Positions 34,159-43,090 of a stretch of DNA of 64,000 nt are shown here, piece by piece (the first letter of the stretch is position 1; every line of letters begins with the position of its first letter). The translations under genes and the position numbers were made by a program. The stretch lies in NCBI RefSeq assembly GCF_013390595.1, contig NZ_JACAWV010000007.1:885519-949518 (forward strand), in the 5' to 3' direction. Source of the DNA: Rhizobium sp. RM (GTDB taxonomy: Bacteria > Pseudomonadota > Alphaproteobacteria > Rhizobiales > Rhizobiaceae). Below the pieces are notes generated by a model. That model was given only the letters and a program-made list of their open reading frames with translations, ran no database searches and was not told the origin of the DNA.

Positions 34159-35052
34159 ATGTTTCAATTCCTTTTCGACCTCCTGATCAGGTCCGTCGAT
34201 CTGGCTCTCATCGCCGTTGCCTTGAGTGCCGTTTACTCCCTGATCAAATTCCCCAATGTCGCACTTGTGCAATATGCCGTGGTGGGCGCTTTCGTGGCGA
34301 TGTCACTGCATGCCGTTGGCCTGCCGCTGTTTCTGGCTGGTCTTGCCTCGGCGCTCTTCGTCGGGCTTCTCGCCGTCATCTTCAATATTCTGATCTTCGA
34401 ACGCTTGCTGAAGTCTGATTCCGCCATCGCGCTGATCGGCTCTCTGGCACTCAGCATGATCCTCTCGGCAGTCTTTCTGCTGACTTATGGCCCAACGGCC
34501 TACCGCTTCAAATTGCAGGTTTCGCCGGCAATGCGCATTCTCGGCGCTCGCATCACCGATCACCAGATCACCACGCTGGTGGTAACGGCGGTCGCACTTG
34601 GCCTTTTCGCGCTTATTCTTTTCAGGACTGGTCTCGGTCGGGAAATGCGCGCTACGGCGACAAATGGCGTTCTCGCCGCCGCCACAGGGATCGACACGCG
34701 CCGCGTCACCAACATCGTCGTTTTTCTCTCCGGAATTCTTGCAGCCCTTGGCGGCATCACCCTTGCCATGCGCGGCAGTGTCAGCATCGATCTCGGCACC
34801 AACATGATGCTTCCGGTCTTTGCCGCCGCCATTCTCGGTGGGCTCGGCAACGCGCTTGGTGCGATCGTGGGTGCAATCGTCATCGCCGCCGCCGAAACCG
34901 CCATCACCAATACCAACATCGGCCCCTTCGTCGGTGAGGATTTCTACTTCCTTCCGGCAAGCTACGCGCCTGTGGCGTCCTTTGCCATCCTCGTCGTCTT
35001 CCTGCTGTTTCGCCCGCGCGGGCTGTTTACCAGCGAGGTGAACCGTGTTTGA
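34159..35052 (+). CDS. livH: LIV-type ABC transporter permease (LivH family)
   Basis: 297-aa inner-membrane permease with about eight helices, starting MFQFLFDLLIRSVDLALIAVALSAVYSLIKFPNVALVQYAVVGAF. A GTG at 34153 two codons earlier is possible. The family loop near the C-terminus reads ILGGLGNALGAIVGAIVIAAAE, the LivH/LivM ATPase contact. The stop overlaps the GTG start of the next permease by 8 bp. Confidence 0.92.
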   Translation: MFQFLFDLLIRSVDLALIAVALSAVYSLIKFPNVALVQYAVVGAFVAMSLHAVGLPLFLAGLASALFVGLLAVIFNILIFERLLKSDSAIALIGSLALSMILSAVFLLTYGPTAYRFKLQVSPAMRILGARITDHQITTLVVTAVALGLFALILFRTGLGREMRATATNGVLAAATGIDTRRVTNIVVFLSGILAALGGITLAMRGSVSIDLGTNMMLPVFAAAILGGLGNALGAIVGAIVIAAAETAITNTNIGPFVGEDFYFLPASYAPVASFAILVVFLLFRPRGLFTSEVNRV

Positions 35053-35935
35053 TTTCTTTATCCATGTCGCTTCGATCGCCTGCCTTTACGGGATATTGGC
35101 ACTCAGCCTCAACTTGCAGGCGGGTTTTACGGGGCTCGTCAATTTTGGTCTTATCGCGCTTTTCGGTTGCGGCACATATGGGGCGGCCCTTGCAAAAGGC
35201 ATGGGTTGGCATCCGCTCGTCGGCCTGCCTGCCGGTCTTCTTTTTGCGGCCCTTCTTGCCCTCTTTTACGCTCGTCTCGGGCGAAAGCTTTCAAGCGACT
35301 ATTGGGGCATCGCCACGCTGTCGATCGCCGAAATCCTGCGCATCTCGATCACCAACGAGCAGGCACTGACAGGTGGCGCACAGGGAGTATCCGGCTTGCC
35401 GCTCCTGTTCGCCGAGTTCAAACCCTCTGATGGAACGGCTCGACTGGCGCTTTATGTCATCGTTCTGGCGCTTGTCTGGTTCATCTGCCAGAGGATCGTC
35501 AAAAGTTCATTCGGCCTGGCCATGAAGCTGATGCGTGAAGAGCCACAACTCGCCCGCTCGCTTGGGTATGACCTCGATGCAATCCGCCGTGTGGTCATGC
35601 TCATCAGCGCTGCCATCGCCGCATTTTCCGGGTTTCTTTATGCGCACTACCTGACGTTCGTCGGCCCGGATCAATTGTTCTCGCCTGAAACCTTCCTGAT
35701 CTGGTCGATGGTGATCATTGGCGGAATCGGCAACAACTGGGGTGTGGTCGCCGGCGCCATCGTCATGCAATTTGCCATGGCCTACGTCCCATTCGTCAAG
35801 GACGCGCTGGATCTGCCGACCGACTTCGTTGCAGCCGCCCGGCTTGTCATCGTCGGCGGTGGCCTGCTTGCCTTTCTCCTCTGGCGTCCGAAAGGACTTT
35901 TCCCTGAAAGAGTGGGAGGAAATCATGGCCGTTAA
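35045..35935 (+). CDS. livM: LIV-type ABC transporter permease (LivM family)
   Basis: 296-aa permease with a GTG start at 35045, overlapping livH by 8 bp. It has about eight to nine helices. YGILALSLNLQAGFTGLVNFGLIALFGCGTYGAAL is the LivM N-terminal signature and MVIIGGIGNNWGVVAGAIVM the cytoplasmic ATPase loop. It forms the channel with LivH. It overlaps the ATG of livG. Confidence 0.92.
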   Translation: MFDFFIHVASIACLYGILALSLNLQAGFTGLVNFGLIALFGCGTYGAALAKGMGWHPLVGLPAGLLFAALLALFYARLGRKLSSDYWGIATLSIAEILRISITNEQALTGGAQGVSGLPLLFAEFKPSDGTARLALYVIVLALVWFICQRIVKSSFGLAMKLMREEPQLARSLGYDLDAIRRVVMLISAAIAAFSGFLYAHYLTFVGPDQLFSPETFLIWSMVIIGGIGNNWGVVAGAIVMQFAMAYVPFVKDALDLPTDFVAAARLVIVGGGLLAFLLWRPKGLFPERVGGNHGR

Positions 35936-36683
35936 ACTTCTGGAACTCGTAGACGTTTCAAAGGCATTCGGTGCTCACCGTGTCCTGGAAGCCGTCAATT
36001 TCAATGTCGCAGAGGGAGAGATTGTCGGTTTGCTCGGGCCCAACGGTTCTGGCAAAAGCACGGCACTCAACGTTATCTCCGGCTTTTTACCGACCGACAG
36101 CGGCAGCATCCGCCTCGCCAATGCAGAGATCGCCAATGCGTCACCGCAACGCGTGACGATGCAGGGTCTGGTGCGAACGTTCCAGCTTCCTGCAATGCCG
36201 CACAAGATGACGGTGCGCGAAGTGCTGCAGACCGGCGCAAGTCGCAAGGTGGGCCTTCGCTCCATCTTCAGCCGTTTCAGCTTCGACGATGAGTTGGAAA
36301 CGCTGCTGGAGGCATTCCGGCTGACGCACGTGGCCGATCTTCCGGCCAGCGCGCTGTCTGGCGGACAGAAGAAACTCCTGTCCGTGGCAACCGCGTTGCG
36401 CAGCAAACCACGCCTTCTATGCCTTGACGAACCGACCGCGGGTGTCCACCCCAATCTGAGGGCGGATATGGTGACGATCCTCAAGCGCTACCGGGATGCC
36501 GGCGTCGCCATTCTGGTGGTGGAACACGATATGCTGTTCATTCGTGACCTTTGTTCGCGCTGCGTTGTTCTCGATCGCGGCGAAATCATCGCTGACTGCA
36601 CCCCGAGAGAACTTGAAGATAATCCACGTGTGGTCGAGGCCTATCTCGGCAAAGCCGTTGAAAAGGGAAAGACGACGCTATGA
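35925..36683 (+). CDS. livG: LIV-type ABC transporter ATPase (LivG family)
   Basis: 252-aa ATPase from ATG 35925, which has GGGAGGA upstream. The open frame from 35718 is a shadow of livM. Walker A GPNGSGKST, the LivG-type segment RVTMQGLVRTFQLPAMPHKMTVREVL, signature LSGGQKKLLSVATAL, and Walker B LLCLDEPTAGVHP are present. Its stop overlaps the ATG of livF. Confidence 0.93.
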   Translation: MAVKLLELVDVSKAFGAHRVLEAVNFNVAEGEIVGLLGPNGSGKSTALNVISGFLPTDSGSIRLANAEIANASPQRVTMQGLVRTFQLPAMPHKMTVREVLQTGASRKVGLRSIFSRFSFDDELETLLEAFRLTHVADLPASALSGGQKKLLSVATALRSKPRLLCLDEPTAGVHPNLRADMVTILKRYRDAGVAILVVEHDMLFIRDLCSRCVVLDRGEIIADCTPRELEDNPRVVEAYLGKAVEKGKTTL

Positions 36684-37405
36684 TCGAAGCCAAGGACATT
36701 CGCGCCGGTTATGGCGATGGCGCCGACATTCTCACTGGTATCTCGCTGACAGCAAATCGTCAGGAGATCGTGACCATTCTGGGCCCAAACGGCTGTGGCA
36801 AGTCGACCCTTCTGAAGACCATTGCCGGCTACGTCCGCCCTCGCGCCGGCAGTATCACCTTCGAGGGTCAGGAGGTCAGCAACATTCCGATCCATGAAAA
36901 GGTGCGTTATCACAAGGTCGGTTATGTACCGCAGACGGACAACGTGTTCGGCACCTTGACGGTCGTTGAAAACATCATGCTGGGGGCTCGTCTGCTTGAA
37001 AAGCAAGAGAGAGAAAAGCGTTTCGACGGGCTGATGCGGCAATATCCGGCACTCGCGACGAAGAAGAACCGGAAGGCCTCGGCTCTTTCCGGCGGTGAAA
37101 GGCAAATTCTCTCCCTGGCACGAGCTTTGATCTCAGGGCCGAAAATTCTGCTTCTCGATGAGCCCTCTGCGGGTCTGTCACCCCTGATGATGCATGACGT
37201 CTTCGACGCCATCGCCTCGATCCGCGACAGCGAGGACATGTGCATCCTGATGGTCGAGCAGAACGCCTTTGAGGCGCTTGGCATTGCAGACCGCGCTTAT
37301 GTGCTGTCACTGGGACATGTCGCGCTGACGGCCAATGCATCCGACTTGCTGGAAGACCCCGCCATGCGCAAACTCTATCTCGGCGCCGAGATCGAGACGG
37401 CCTAG
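36680..37405 (+). CDS. livF: LIV-type ABC transporter ATPase (LivF family)
   Basis: 241-aa ATPase, second of the pair. Walker A GPNGCGKST, GYVPQTDNVFGTLTVVENIMLGARL, signature LSGGERQILSLARALI and LLLDEPSAGLSPLMM are all LivF-typical. It is last in the operon; a strong bidirectional terminator follows at 37421. Confidence 0.93.
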   Translation: MIEAKDIRAGYGDGADILTGISLTANRQEIVTILGPNGCGKSTLLKTIAGYVRPRAGSITFEGQEVSNIPIHEKVRYHKVGYVPQTDNVFGTLTVVENIMLGARLLEKQEREKRFDGLMRQYPALATKKNRKASALSGGERQILSLARALISGPKILLLDEPSAGLSPLMMHDVFDAIASIRDSEDMCILMVEQNAFEALGIADRAYVLSLGHVALTANASDLLEDPAMRKLYLGAEIETA

Positions 37406-37420
37406 ACATCGAGAACCGGG

Positions 37421-37452
37421 TGTCGCAAGGCGGCTTAACGCGCCTTGCGACA
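37421..37452. terminator. Bidirectional terminator between livF and the Lrp gene
   Basis: 12-bp perfect stem TGTCGCAAGGCG (37421-37432) / CGCCTTGCGACA (37441-37452) with an 8-nt loop. It is centred between the convergent livF (stop 37405) and the leftward Lrp gene (stop 37459). Confidence 0.75.
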
Positions 37453-37458
37453 GTCCGC

Positions 37459-37926
37459 TTAAAGGAAAAGCGGCAGGGCTCCGTCGTTCTTGATCTCTTC
37501 CATCACCGCATAGGTGCGGGTTTCGCAAACACCTGGCCAACTAAGCACAATCTCACCGAGGAAACGCCTGTAAGCATTCATGTTCGTCAACCGGGTTTTC
37601 ACCAGGTAGTCAAAACCGCCGGCAACCATATGGCATTCCAGCACTTCCGGCGCCCGCCTTACGGCAAGCGCAAACTTCTCGAAAACATCCGGCGTTGTTT
37701 TGTCCAGCAGAACCTCGATGAAGACCAGCAGATCGTAACCGATAAGGCCCGGATTGAGGCGGCAACCAAAGCCGGTGATAAAACCATCACGCTGGAGGCG
37801 CCGAAACCGGTCACTCATGGATGTCTGCGGAATACCGAGCCTTTGCGCCAGCTCACTATTGGTGATCCGGCCTTCGGACTGCAGGATCATCAGAATCCGC
37901 CGGTCAGTTTTATCGAGCTCCAGCAC
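37459..37926 (-). CDS. Lrp/AsnC-family transcriptional regulator
   Basis: 155-aa regulator with GTG start at 37926 (GGGGA about 8 nt upstream). The helix-turn-helix is KTDRRILMILQSEGRITNSELAQRLGIPQTSMSDRFRRLQRDGFI (residues 6-50). The C-terminal RAM/AsnC ligand domain has LECHMVAGGFDYLVKTRL. Such proteins sense amino acids and often control adjacent transport genes, here the convergent LIV-type operon. AT-rich repeats ATACATA at 37952-37958 and 37970-37976 upstream may be autoregulatory sites. Confidence 0.93.
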   Translation of the reverse strand: MLELDKTDRRILMILQSEGRITNSELAQRLGIPQTSMSDRFRRLQRDGFITGFGCRLNPGLIGYDLLVFIEVLLDKTTPDVFEKFALAVRRAPEVLECHMVAGGFDYLVKTRLTNMNAYRRFLGEIVLSWPGVCETRTYAVMEEIKNDGALPLFL

Positions 37927-38029
37927 CCGTCATTCCCCATCTTTTTCTTATATACATAGACATATATTGATACATATACGCCTATGCTTTGCAAGCGGGG
38001 AAGCTCGTCCTTTCCACCTGGAAAAGCGC

Positions 38030-39154
38030 TTAGAGATGACGGTTTGCGAGGTGTCGTCGATCATCCAGACTCGAGCAGAGAACCGCGAGAACAATCCCGA
38101 TTGCTGCGCCGAGCAATGTGTCGAGAACGCGCTCGGGCACCATGGTGTGGCTAGCGGCATAGGGAGCGGCAAGATAGCTCATCAGCAGCGCCATTGGCGT
38201 GACGAGAATCTGGCCGAGGCCGTAATTAGAACCGATAATCACCTCCGTCACGAACTGCAAACCGGCCAAGATGACGATGATGAGCCAGACGGACGGTTCC
38301 TGCTGCAAGATCAACCAGACCAGGATCGCACCGGCAACGGTCCCCAGCGTTCTCTGCAAGGCACGGTTCATGCTGATATGAAGATGTGAGCCCTGCATGA
38401 CAGCCATGGCGCCAAGCACGGCCCAGGCGGGGTGCGCCGCGCCGAGAACATGGGCTGAGAGACCCGCAATCGCCGAGCCGAGCGCGATGCGCAGTGCAGC
38501 GACGACGCGATGGCTCCAAGGTCGAAGCGGCTCTACGGGGAAGGGAAGATCGCCGTTTGCCTTGTGTCGGAACACTTCCGTCAGGCTGCAGATCAGCCAG
38601 GCAAGAAGGGCAACGATCGCCGTGGCAAGGCCACGCTCGATAATCTCGCTCGCCGACGTGACGTGCCCCATCGAGGCACCTGCGGCAAAAACGAAGATAA
38701 GAGCCCCCGGAGGCCCAAATCGCCCTGTCGTGACGACAAAAAAGAACGTGCCCGAGAGCAGCGCAAGAAGCAGGAGCAGCATGATGGAAGGCGCTCCGAG
38801 CCATGCCGCAAGCGACATCACGAGAACGCCAACCGTTTGCCAGAATGCGCATTGCAGCACGATCCCGCCACGCTTGCCCCGTTCAGCGAAACGGCCAAAA
38901 AGGGCGACCAGCGCACCCAATGAGGCAAAACCGATCAGATGAGACCAGGACGAAAGATGGACAAGCGGAAGGGCAATCAGCACCGTCAATGCCGCCTGCA
39001 ATCCGGCGAGTGCGGAATTGCGGAGGAACGGCTGACCCGATACCGTCATGCTTTCACGAAACTGCCTGGGATGCAGCAGGTGACGGGCGGCATCGATACG
39101 GCGAGGACGTGTCACTGCAGACAGAGCAATCTCGGAAGACGTCTGATTGCTCAT
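38030..39154 (-). CDS. FUSC-family inner-membrane efflux protein
   Basis: 374-aa membrane protein with two sets of about five to six helices. The first starts RNSALAGLQAALTVLIALPLVHLS and the second RVVAALRIALGSAIAGLSAHVLGAAHPAWAVLGAMAVMQ. This duplicated arrangement is the FUSC / aromatic-acid exporter (AaeB-like) family, though it lacks the long soluble domain of full-size AaeB. Its ATG overlaps the MarR stop (ATGA), so it is expressed from the MarR promoter and probably exports the compound sensed by MarR. Confidence 0.88.
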   Translation of the reverse strand: MSNQTSSEIALSAVTRPRRIDAARHLLHPRQFRESMTVSGQPFLRNSALAGLQAALTVLIALPLVHLSSWSHLIGFASLGALVALFGRFAERGKRGGIVLQCAFWQTVGVLVMSLAAWLGAPSIMLLLLLALLSGTFFFVVTTGRFGPPGALIFVFAAGASMGHVTSASEIIERGLATAIVALLAWLICSLTEVFRHKANGDLPFPVEPLRPWSHRVVAALRIALGSAIAGLSAHVLGAAHPAWAVLGAMAVMQGSHLHISMNRALQRTLGTVAGAILVWLILQQEPSVWLIIVILAGLQFVTEVIIGSNYGLGQILVTPMALLMSYLAAPYAASHTMVPERVLDTLLGAAIGIVLAVLCSSLDDRRHLANRHL

Positions 39155-39624
39155 CTGGATTTCTCCTCGCGACGCCGCGCCTGGATCGCCGATAACCTCT
39201 CATCGATACGGTCGAAGTGCTGAAGCATGATCGCGAGATCGTCATCGGAAATGTTGGCCAGCATCTCCTCCTCACCCTTCACAAGTTCGCGTCGGATGGC
39301 AGCAACACGCTCTTCGCCGCTCTCTGTCAGATAGATCAGCCGCGCTCGGCTATCGTTCTCGTCAACCCGGCGTTCAACCAGGCCCTGGCGACACAGAATA
39401 TCCAGCAGGCGCACGAGGCTCGAGCCATCGATACCCACGAGGGCCGCAAGCTCTTTCTGCGTAATACCGCCACCGGTTTCCTGAAGATGAACGAGCGGTG
39501 CCCAGGTCGCATCGGAAAGGCCCGATTCAGCCAGGCGTTCGTCAAGAGCCCGGCGCCAGCGGCGGGCGAGCAAAGAGAAGCGGACGCCGAAACGCGCGCG
39601 TGGAGAAGAATGTTTGGAGGTCAT
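39151..39624 (-). CDS. MarR-family transcriptional regulator
   Basis: 157-aa repressor from ATG 39624 (GGAGG just upstream). The winged helix has LSDATWAPLVHLQETGGGITQKELAALVGIDGSSLVRLLDILCRQGLVERRVDENDSRARLIYLTESG (about residues 35-105), including the DxRxR wing motif. MarR proteins release DNA on binding phenolic or other toxic ligands. It is co-translated with the FUSC exporter and preceded by a 34-bp near-perfect palindrome. Confidence 0.94.
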   Translation of the reverse strand: MTSKHSSPRARFGVRFSLLARRWRRALDERLAESGLSDATWAPLVHLQETGGGITQKELAALVGIDGSSLVRLLDILCRQGLVERRVDENDSRARLIYLTESGEERVAAIRRELVKGEEEMLANISDDDLAIMLQHFDRIDERLSAIQARRREEKSR

Positions 39625-39639
39625 GGTCAGAGTAAACCA

Positions 39640-39673
39640 CAATATAATTTGATTTGCAATTCAAATTATATTG
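39640..39673. promoter_or_regulatory. 34-bp near-perfect palindrome, MarR operator candidate
   Basis: Arms CAATATAATTTGA (39640-39652) and TCAAATTATATTG (39661-39673) with an inner TTGCAA at 39654-39659. Only the pair 39653/39660 (T-T) is unpaired. It begins 15 bp upstream of the MarR ATG and contains TATAAT on both strands, so a bound repressor would block the promoter. Confidence 0.75.
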
Positions 39674-39766
39674 GCGAGATTTTCTGAAGACTGAAAGCGT
39701 ATCTTTCGCAATGCGAACGCCGTTAGCAACCTGCACGATTGCCCGACGCGATCGGGCACGCGATCG

Positions 39767-39795
39767 TTGACACTCAAGCTTCCGTTAACCATGAT
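39767..39795 (+). promoter_or_regulatory. Candidate promoter of the autotransporter gene
   Basis: TTGACA at 39767-39772, 17-bp spacer, then CATGAT at 39790-39795 (4 of 6 to consensus), about 63 bp upstream of ATG 39859. A 7-bp stem TGCCCGA / TCGGGCA (39740-39746, 39752-39758) lies just upstream. The rest of the 234-bp gap holds only the MarR operator. Confidence 0.4.
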
Positions 39796-39858
39796 TGAGC
39801 GCGATTCGTTAATCAGCCGCCGATCCGATTCGGCATCCCTTTTTGCATCGGTCGCGCA

Positions 39859-42800
39859 ATGACACAGCAACTGCTTCCGGTGTTTTCCCGACGCCTGACC
39901 TTATTCAGCGCACTTGCTTCACTCACGTTCAGCACACCGTCGTTTGCCCAGTCCGTGTGGACAGGCAGCACCAACAATGAGTTCAGCGAGGGAACGAACT
40001 GGGCTCCCGGCCTTCCTGGAGAGACTGATACAGCCACGGTGAACAGCGGTTCGCCGCAGGTCACAAATGATGTCACGATCGATCAGCTTGGCGTCGATGG
40101 CGGAAACGTTACGATCTCCAACACCGGCGCGTTGACTGTAAGTAACGGAACGACGATCACATCGGGCACGGTTGGCATCAATGCAGGCGGCGTCCTGAAT
40201 TCAGACGTCAACCTCGATGGCGGCGGGCTTGCTGTCGACGGCACCCTCAACGGCAATCTGATGCTGAACACCGGCAATGTGACGGTGAATGGCGCACTCG
40301 GCAGCGCGACCGTCGGAACCGGCACGGCGCTTTCCAACAACGGAACGGTGGGCGATGTCTCCGTGTTGTCGGGCGGAACATTTGATAACAACAGTGGAGC
40401 TTCGGCAGCCACATTGACAAACGCCGGCACGGCATCCAATGCCGGCACCATCGGTTCATTGAACAACACGGCGGGAACCTTCACAAACAATACCGGCGGC
40501 ACGATTACCGGCACAGCAACGATTGCCGACGGGACGGTGGTCAACAACTTCGTCATCACCGATGCCGATGTCGCGGCCGTCGCCACGTTCGTCAACAACA
40601 GCGATGGGACGGTCAGCACGCTCGTCAATGCCGGAACATCGTCCAATGCCGGTACGATTGGTATGCTCACGAACACGTCGGGCAACTTCACCAACAATAA
40701 CGGCGGCACAGTAACGGGGAAAACGACCGTTTCAGGCGGAACGGTCACCAACAATTTCGTCGTGACCGATGTGGACGTTGCAGCCGTCGCAACGTTCGTC
40801 AACAACAGTGGCGCAACAGCCGGAAACGTCCAGAACGCCGGTACCGTCTCCAATGCGGGTACCATTGCCTCACTTCAAAACGACGCGGGAAGTTTTACCA
40901 ACAACTTCGGGGGAATCGTGACAGGCGGGACGAATGTCTCCGGGGGCAGTGTCACGAACAACGCAACCCTGAACGACGTCAATATCGGTTCGAGCGGAAC
41001 GTTCACCAACACAACAGGCGCCGTCGCCGGTGCGGTTACCAATGCCGGCAACAGTTCGAATGCGGGCACGATTGCGTCACTCACCAATACAGCAGGAAGC
41101 TTCACCAACAATTCCGGCGGGACGATCACCGGAACCACCACGGTTTCCGGCGGCACCGTCACCAACAATTTCGTCGTGACCGATGTGGATGTTGCCGCAG
41201 TCGCTACCTTCGTCAACAACAGTGGCGCATCTGCCGGCGCCGTTACCAATTCGGGCACCACGACCAACGCGGGTACGATCGCCTCTCTCCAGAACGATGG
41301 CGGGCTATTCACCAACAATAGCGGAGGCACCGTTTCGGGAACCACAACAGTCGACGGCGGCAGTGTCGTCAACAATGCAGCCCTTGCGGATGTCGATGTC
41401 GGCGCACAGGGCACATTCACCAACAACAGTGGGGCCACGGCAGGCGCGGTATCCAATTCAGGCACCAGTGCGAATGCAGGCACGATCGCGTCCCTCGTTA
41501 ACAGCAGCGGCTCCTTCTACAATACAGGCACCATCAGCGGCACCGCGACGGTTACAGGCGGCGAACTTGTCAACGACGGAACGGTAACAGGCACCATCGA
41601 TATCTTCGACGGTGGCCTCCTCTCCGGTAGCGGGGTGTCTGGAGGACTTGTCGTCAATGCCGGCGGCGTGCTCTCCCCCGGCCCCGGCATTCGGACACTG
41701 GCTGTGAATGGCGACCTGACATTCCAGGCGGGATCGATTTACGCGGTCGACATCAACTCGGCAGGTGCCTCCGACCAGGTCAATGCATCGGGTGCGGTCA
41801 CCATCGGCGGCGGCACTCTAATGCTGCGTGCGGAAAGCGGCAGCTATGGGCTTTCGACCGATTACACAATCCTGACGGCCAGCAGCATCAGCGGTACATT
41901 CTCAACCATTGACAGTGACTTTGCTTTCCTTTCTCCGTCGCTGTCCTACAGCAGCACGGCTGTCGACCTCCGCCTTGACCGCAACGATGTGCGCTTTGCC
42001 GATGTTGCACTGACGGCAAACGACCGTGCCACCGCAAATACGGTGGAAGAACTGGGAGCTGCAAATACGCTCTTCTCGGCTGTCCTGCCGCTGAATGTCG
42101 AGACTGCCGCCAGTGCATTCACGCAGCTCAACGGTGAAATCCATCCGTCACTGAAAAGCACATTCCTGTGGCAGAGCCAGTTTCTGCGCGAGGCAGTCAT
42201 TGCTGAAACTTCGCAGTTTTCGGCACGGCGGTCGACGAAAAACGGCGATGTTTCGCTCTGGGCATCGGGCGTAGTGGCGCAAAACCATATCGACAGTCGT
42301 GGCAATGCACGCGGCATAGACAACACCGTGACCGGAACACTGATTGGCGCCGACATCGCGCTTCTTGACCAATGGCACCTTGGCGGCGTTCTGGGCAGCA
42401 GCGACCTGTCCACAAATCCGCAAGCGGCTGCCGATTCCTACCATGCCGGCCTTTATGCCGTGGGCGACTTTGGCCCGCTGAACCTTATCGGCGGTGCCCT
42501 CTACAGCCGAAACGACATCACAACCCGCAGGGACATCGCGTTCGGCACATTCACCGATCAGCTTTCTGCCGACTACGCCAGTACCGCAGCTCAGGTCTTT
42601 GGAGACATTTCCTGGACGCTGAAGATGGATGGCATCGATCTCCAGCCCTTTGCCAATCTGGCCTACGTCAATCTCGAGACTGATGACTTCAAGGAAAGAG
42701 GCGGCGCTGCGGCGTTGTCGGTCGCTGGCGGTTCCGATAGTCTCGCCGTATCGACATTGGGTCTGCGCATGTCGTCCAACCTGGAGTTCGGCGGCTTGCC

Positions 42801-43053
42801 TGTCGTTGCATCCGGCATGATCGGCTGGCGCCACGCGGCTGGCGACACGACACCCGTCTCGCTTTCTGCCTTTGAAGGTGGCTCACCCTTCATCCTTGAA
42901 GGTGTTACCATGCCGCGCGATACGCTCCTGGTCAGGACTGGCATTGCTGCGCGACTGTCCAGATCAGCACGCCTCACGCTCACCTATTCCGGCGAGTTTG
43001 CACGCGGCTTCCAATCAAACGCGGCACACGCCAACCTGTCGGTCAATTTCTGA
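39859..43053 (+). CDS. Type V autotransporter with 69-residue repeats in the passenger
   Basis: 1064-aa surface protein. A signal peptide ends PSFAQ (residue 31). The passenger starts SVWTGSTNNEFSEGTNWAPGLPG and is rich in Gly, Thr, Asn, Ser and Val with almost no charge, as expected for a beta-helix. Residues 175-519 are five in-frame 69-residue repeats, and a partial sixth runs on to about 560. A VVNAGGVLSPGPGIRTLAVNGDLTFQ segment and a linker helix follow. About residues 785-1064 form the translocator beta-barrel, ending in LSVNF with the terminal Phe needed for outer-membrane assembly. I see no catalytic motif, so adhesion or aggregation is the likely role (inference). Confidence 0.92.
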   Translation: MTQQLLPVFSRRLTLFSALASLTFSTPSFAQSVWTGSTNNEFSEGTNWAPGLPGETDTATVNSGSPQVTNDVTIDQLGVDGGNVTISNTGALTVSNGTTITSGTVGINAGGVLNSDVNLDGGGLAVDGTLNGNLMLNTGNVTVNGALGSATVGTGTALSNNGTVGDVSVLSGGTFDNNSGASAATLTNAGTASNAGTIGSLNNTAGTFTNNTGGTITGTATIADGTVVNNFVITDADVAAVATFVNNSDGTVSTLVNAGTSSNAGTIGMLTNTSGNFTNNNGGTVTGKTTVSGGTVTNNFVVTDVDVAAVATFVNNSGATAGNVQNAGTVSNAGTIASLQNDAGSFTNNFGGIVTGGTNVSGGSVTNNATLNDVNIGSSGTFTNTTGAVAGAVTNAGNSSNAGTIASLTNTAGSFTNNSGGTITGTTTVSGGTVTNNFVVTDVDVAAVATFVNNSGASAGAVTNSGTTTNAGTIASLQNDGGLFTNNSGGTVSGTTTVDGGSVVNNAALADVDVGAQGTFTNNSGATAGAVSNSGTSANAGTIASLVNSSGSFYNTGTISGTATVTGGELVNDGTVTGTIDIFDGGLLSGSGVSGGLVVNAGGVLSPGPGIRTLAVNGDLTFQAGSIYAVDINSAGASDQVNASGAVTIGGGTLMLRAESGSYGLSTDYTILTASSISGTFSTIDSDFAFLSPSLSYSSTAVDLRLDRNDVRFADVALTANDRATANTVEELGAANTLFSAVLPLNVETAASAFTQLNGEIHPSLKSTFLWQSQFLREAVIAETSQFSARRSTKNGDVSLWASGVVAQNHIDSRGNARGIDNTVTGTLIGADIALLDQWHLGGVLGSSDLSTNPQAAADSYHAGLYAVGDFGPLNLIGGALYSRNDITTRRDIAFGTFTDQLSADYASTAAQVFGDISWTLKMDGIDLQPFANLAYVNLETDDFKERGGAAALSVAGGSDSLAVSTLGLRMSSNLEFGGLPVVASGMIGWRHAAGDTTPVSLSAFEGGSPFILEGVTMPRDTLLVRTGIAARLSRSARLTLTYSGEFARGFQSNAAHANLSVNF
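40381..41415 (+). repeat. Five tandem 207-bp coding repeats
   Basis: Units of exactly 207 bp at 40381, 40588, 40795, 41002 and 41209, with a degenerate sixth from 41416. Each encodes F-[VT]-NN-S-G followed by xNAGTxSNAGTI, xFTNNxGG and TVTNN blocks. Units 2 and 4 share almost the whole FVVTDVDVAAVAT end, while units 3 and 5 have different ends, suggesting an older two-unit (414-bp) duplication. Confidence 0.9.
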
Positions 43054-43090
43054 AGCAAGCGCCTTCTCGGCTCATGTCGCCTGGCGTCAA

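Noticed and set aside
39740..39758. TGCCCGA / TCGGGCA stem-loop as a terminator
   Set aside because: No gene ends just before it on either strand and no T-tract follows; it may belong to the autotransporter promoter region instead.
40381..41530. Regularly spaced repeats that might be read as a CRISPR or other array
   Set aside because: The period is 207 bp, the repeats are coding and in frame, there are no short identical repeats with unique spacers, and no cas genes are nearby.
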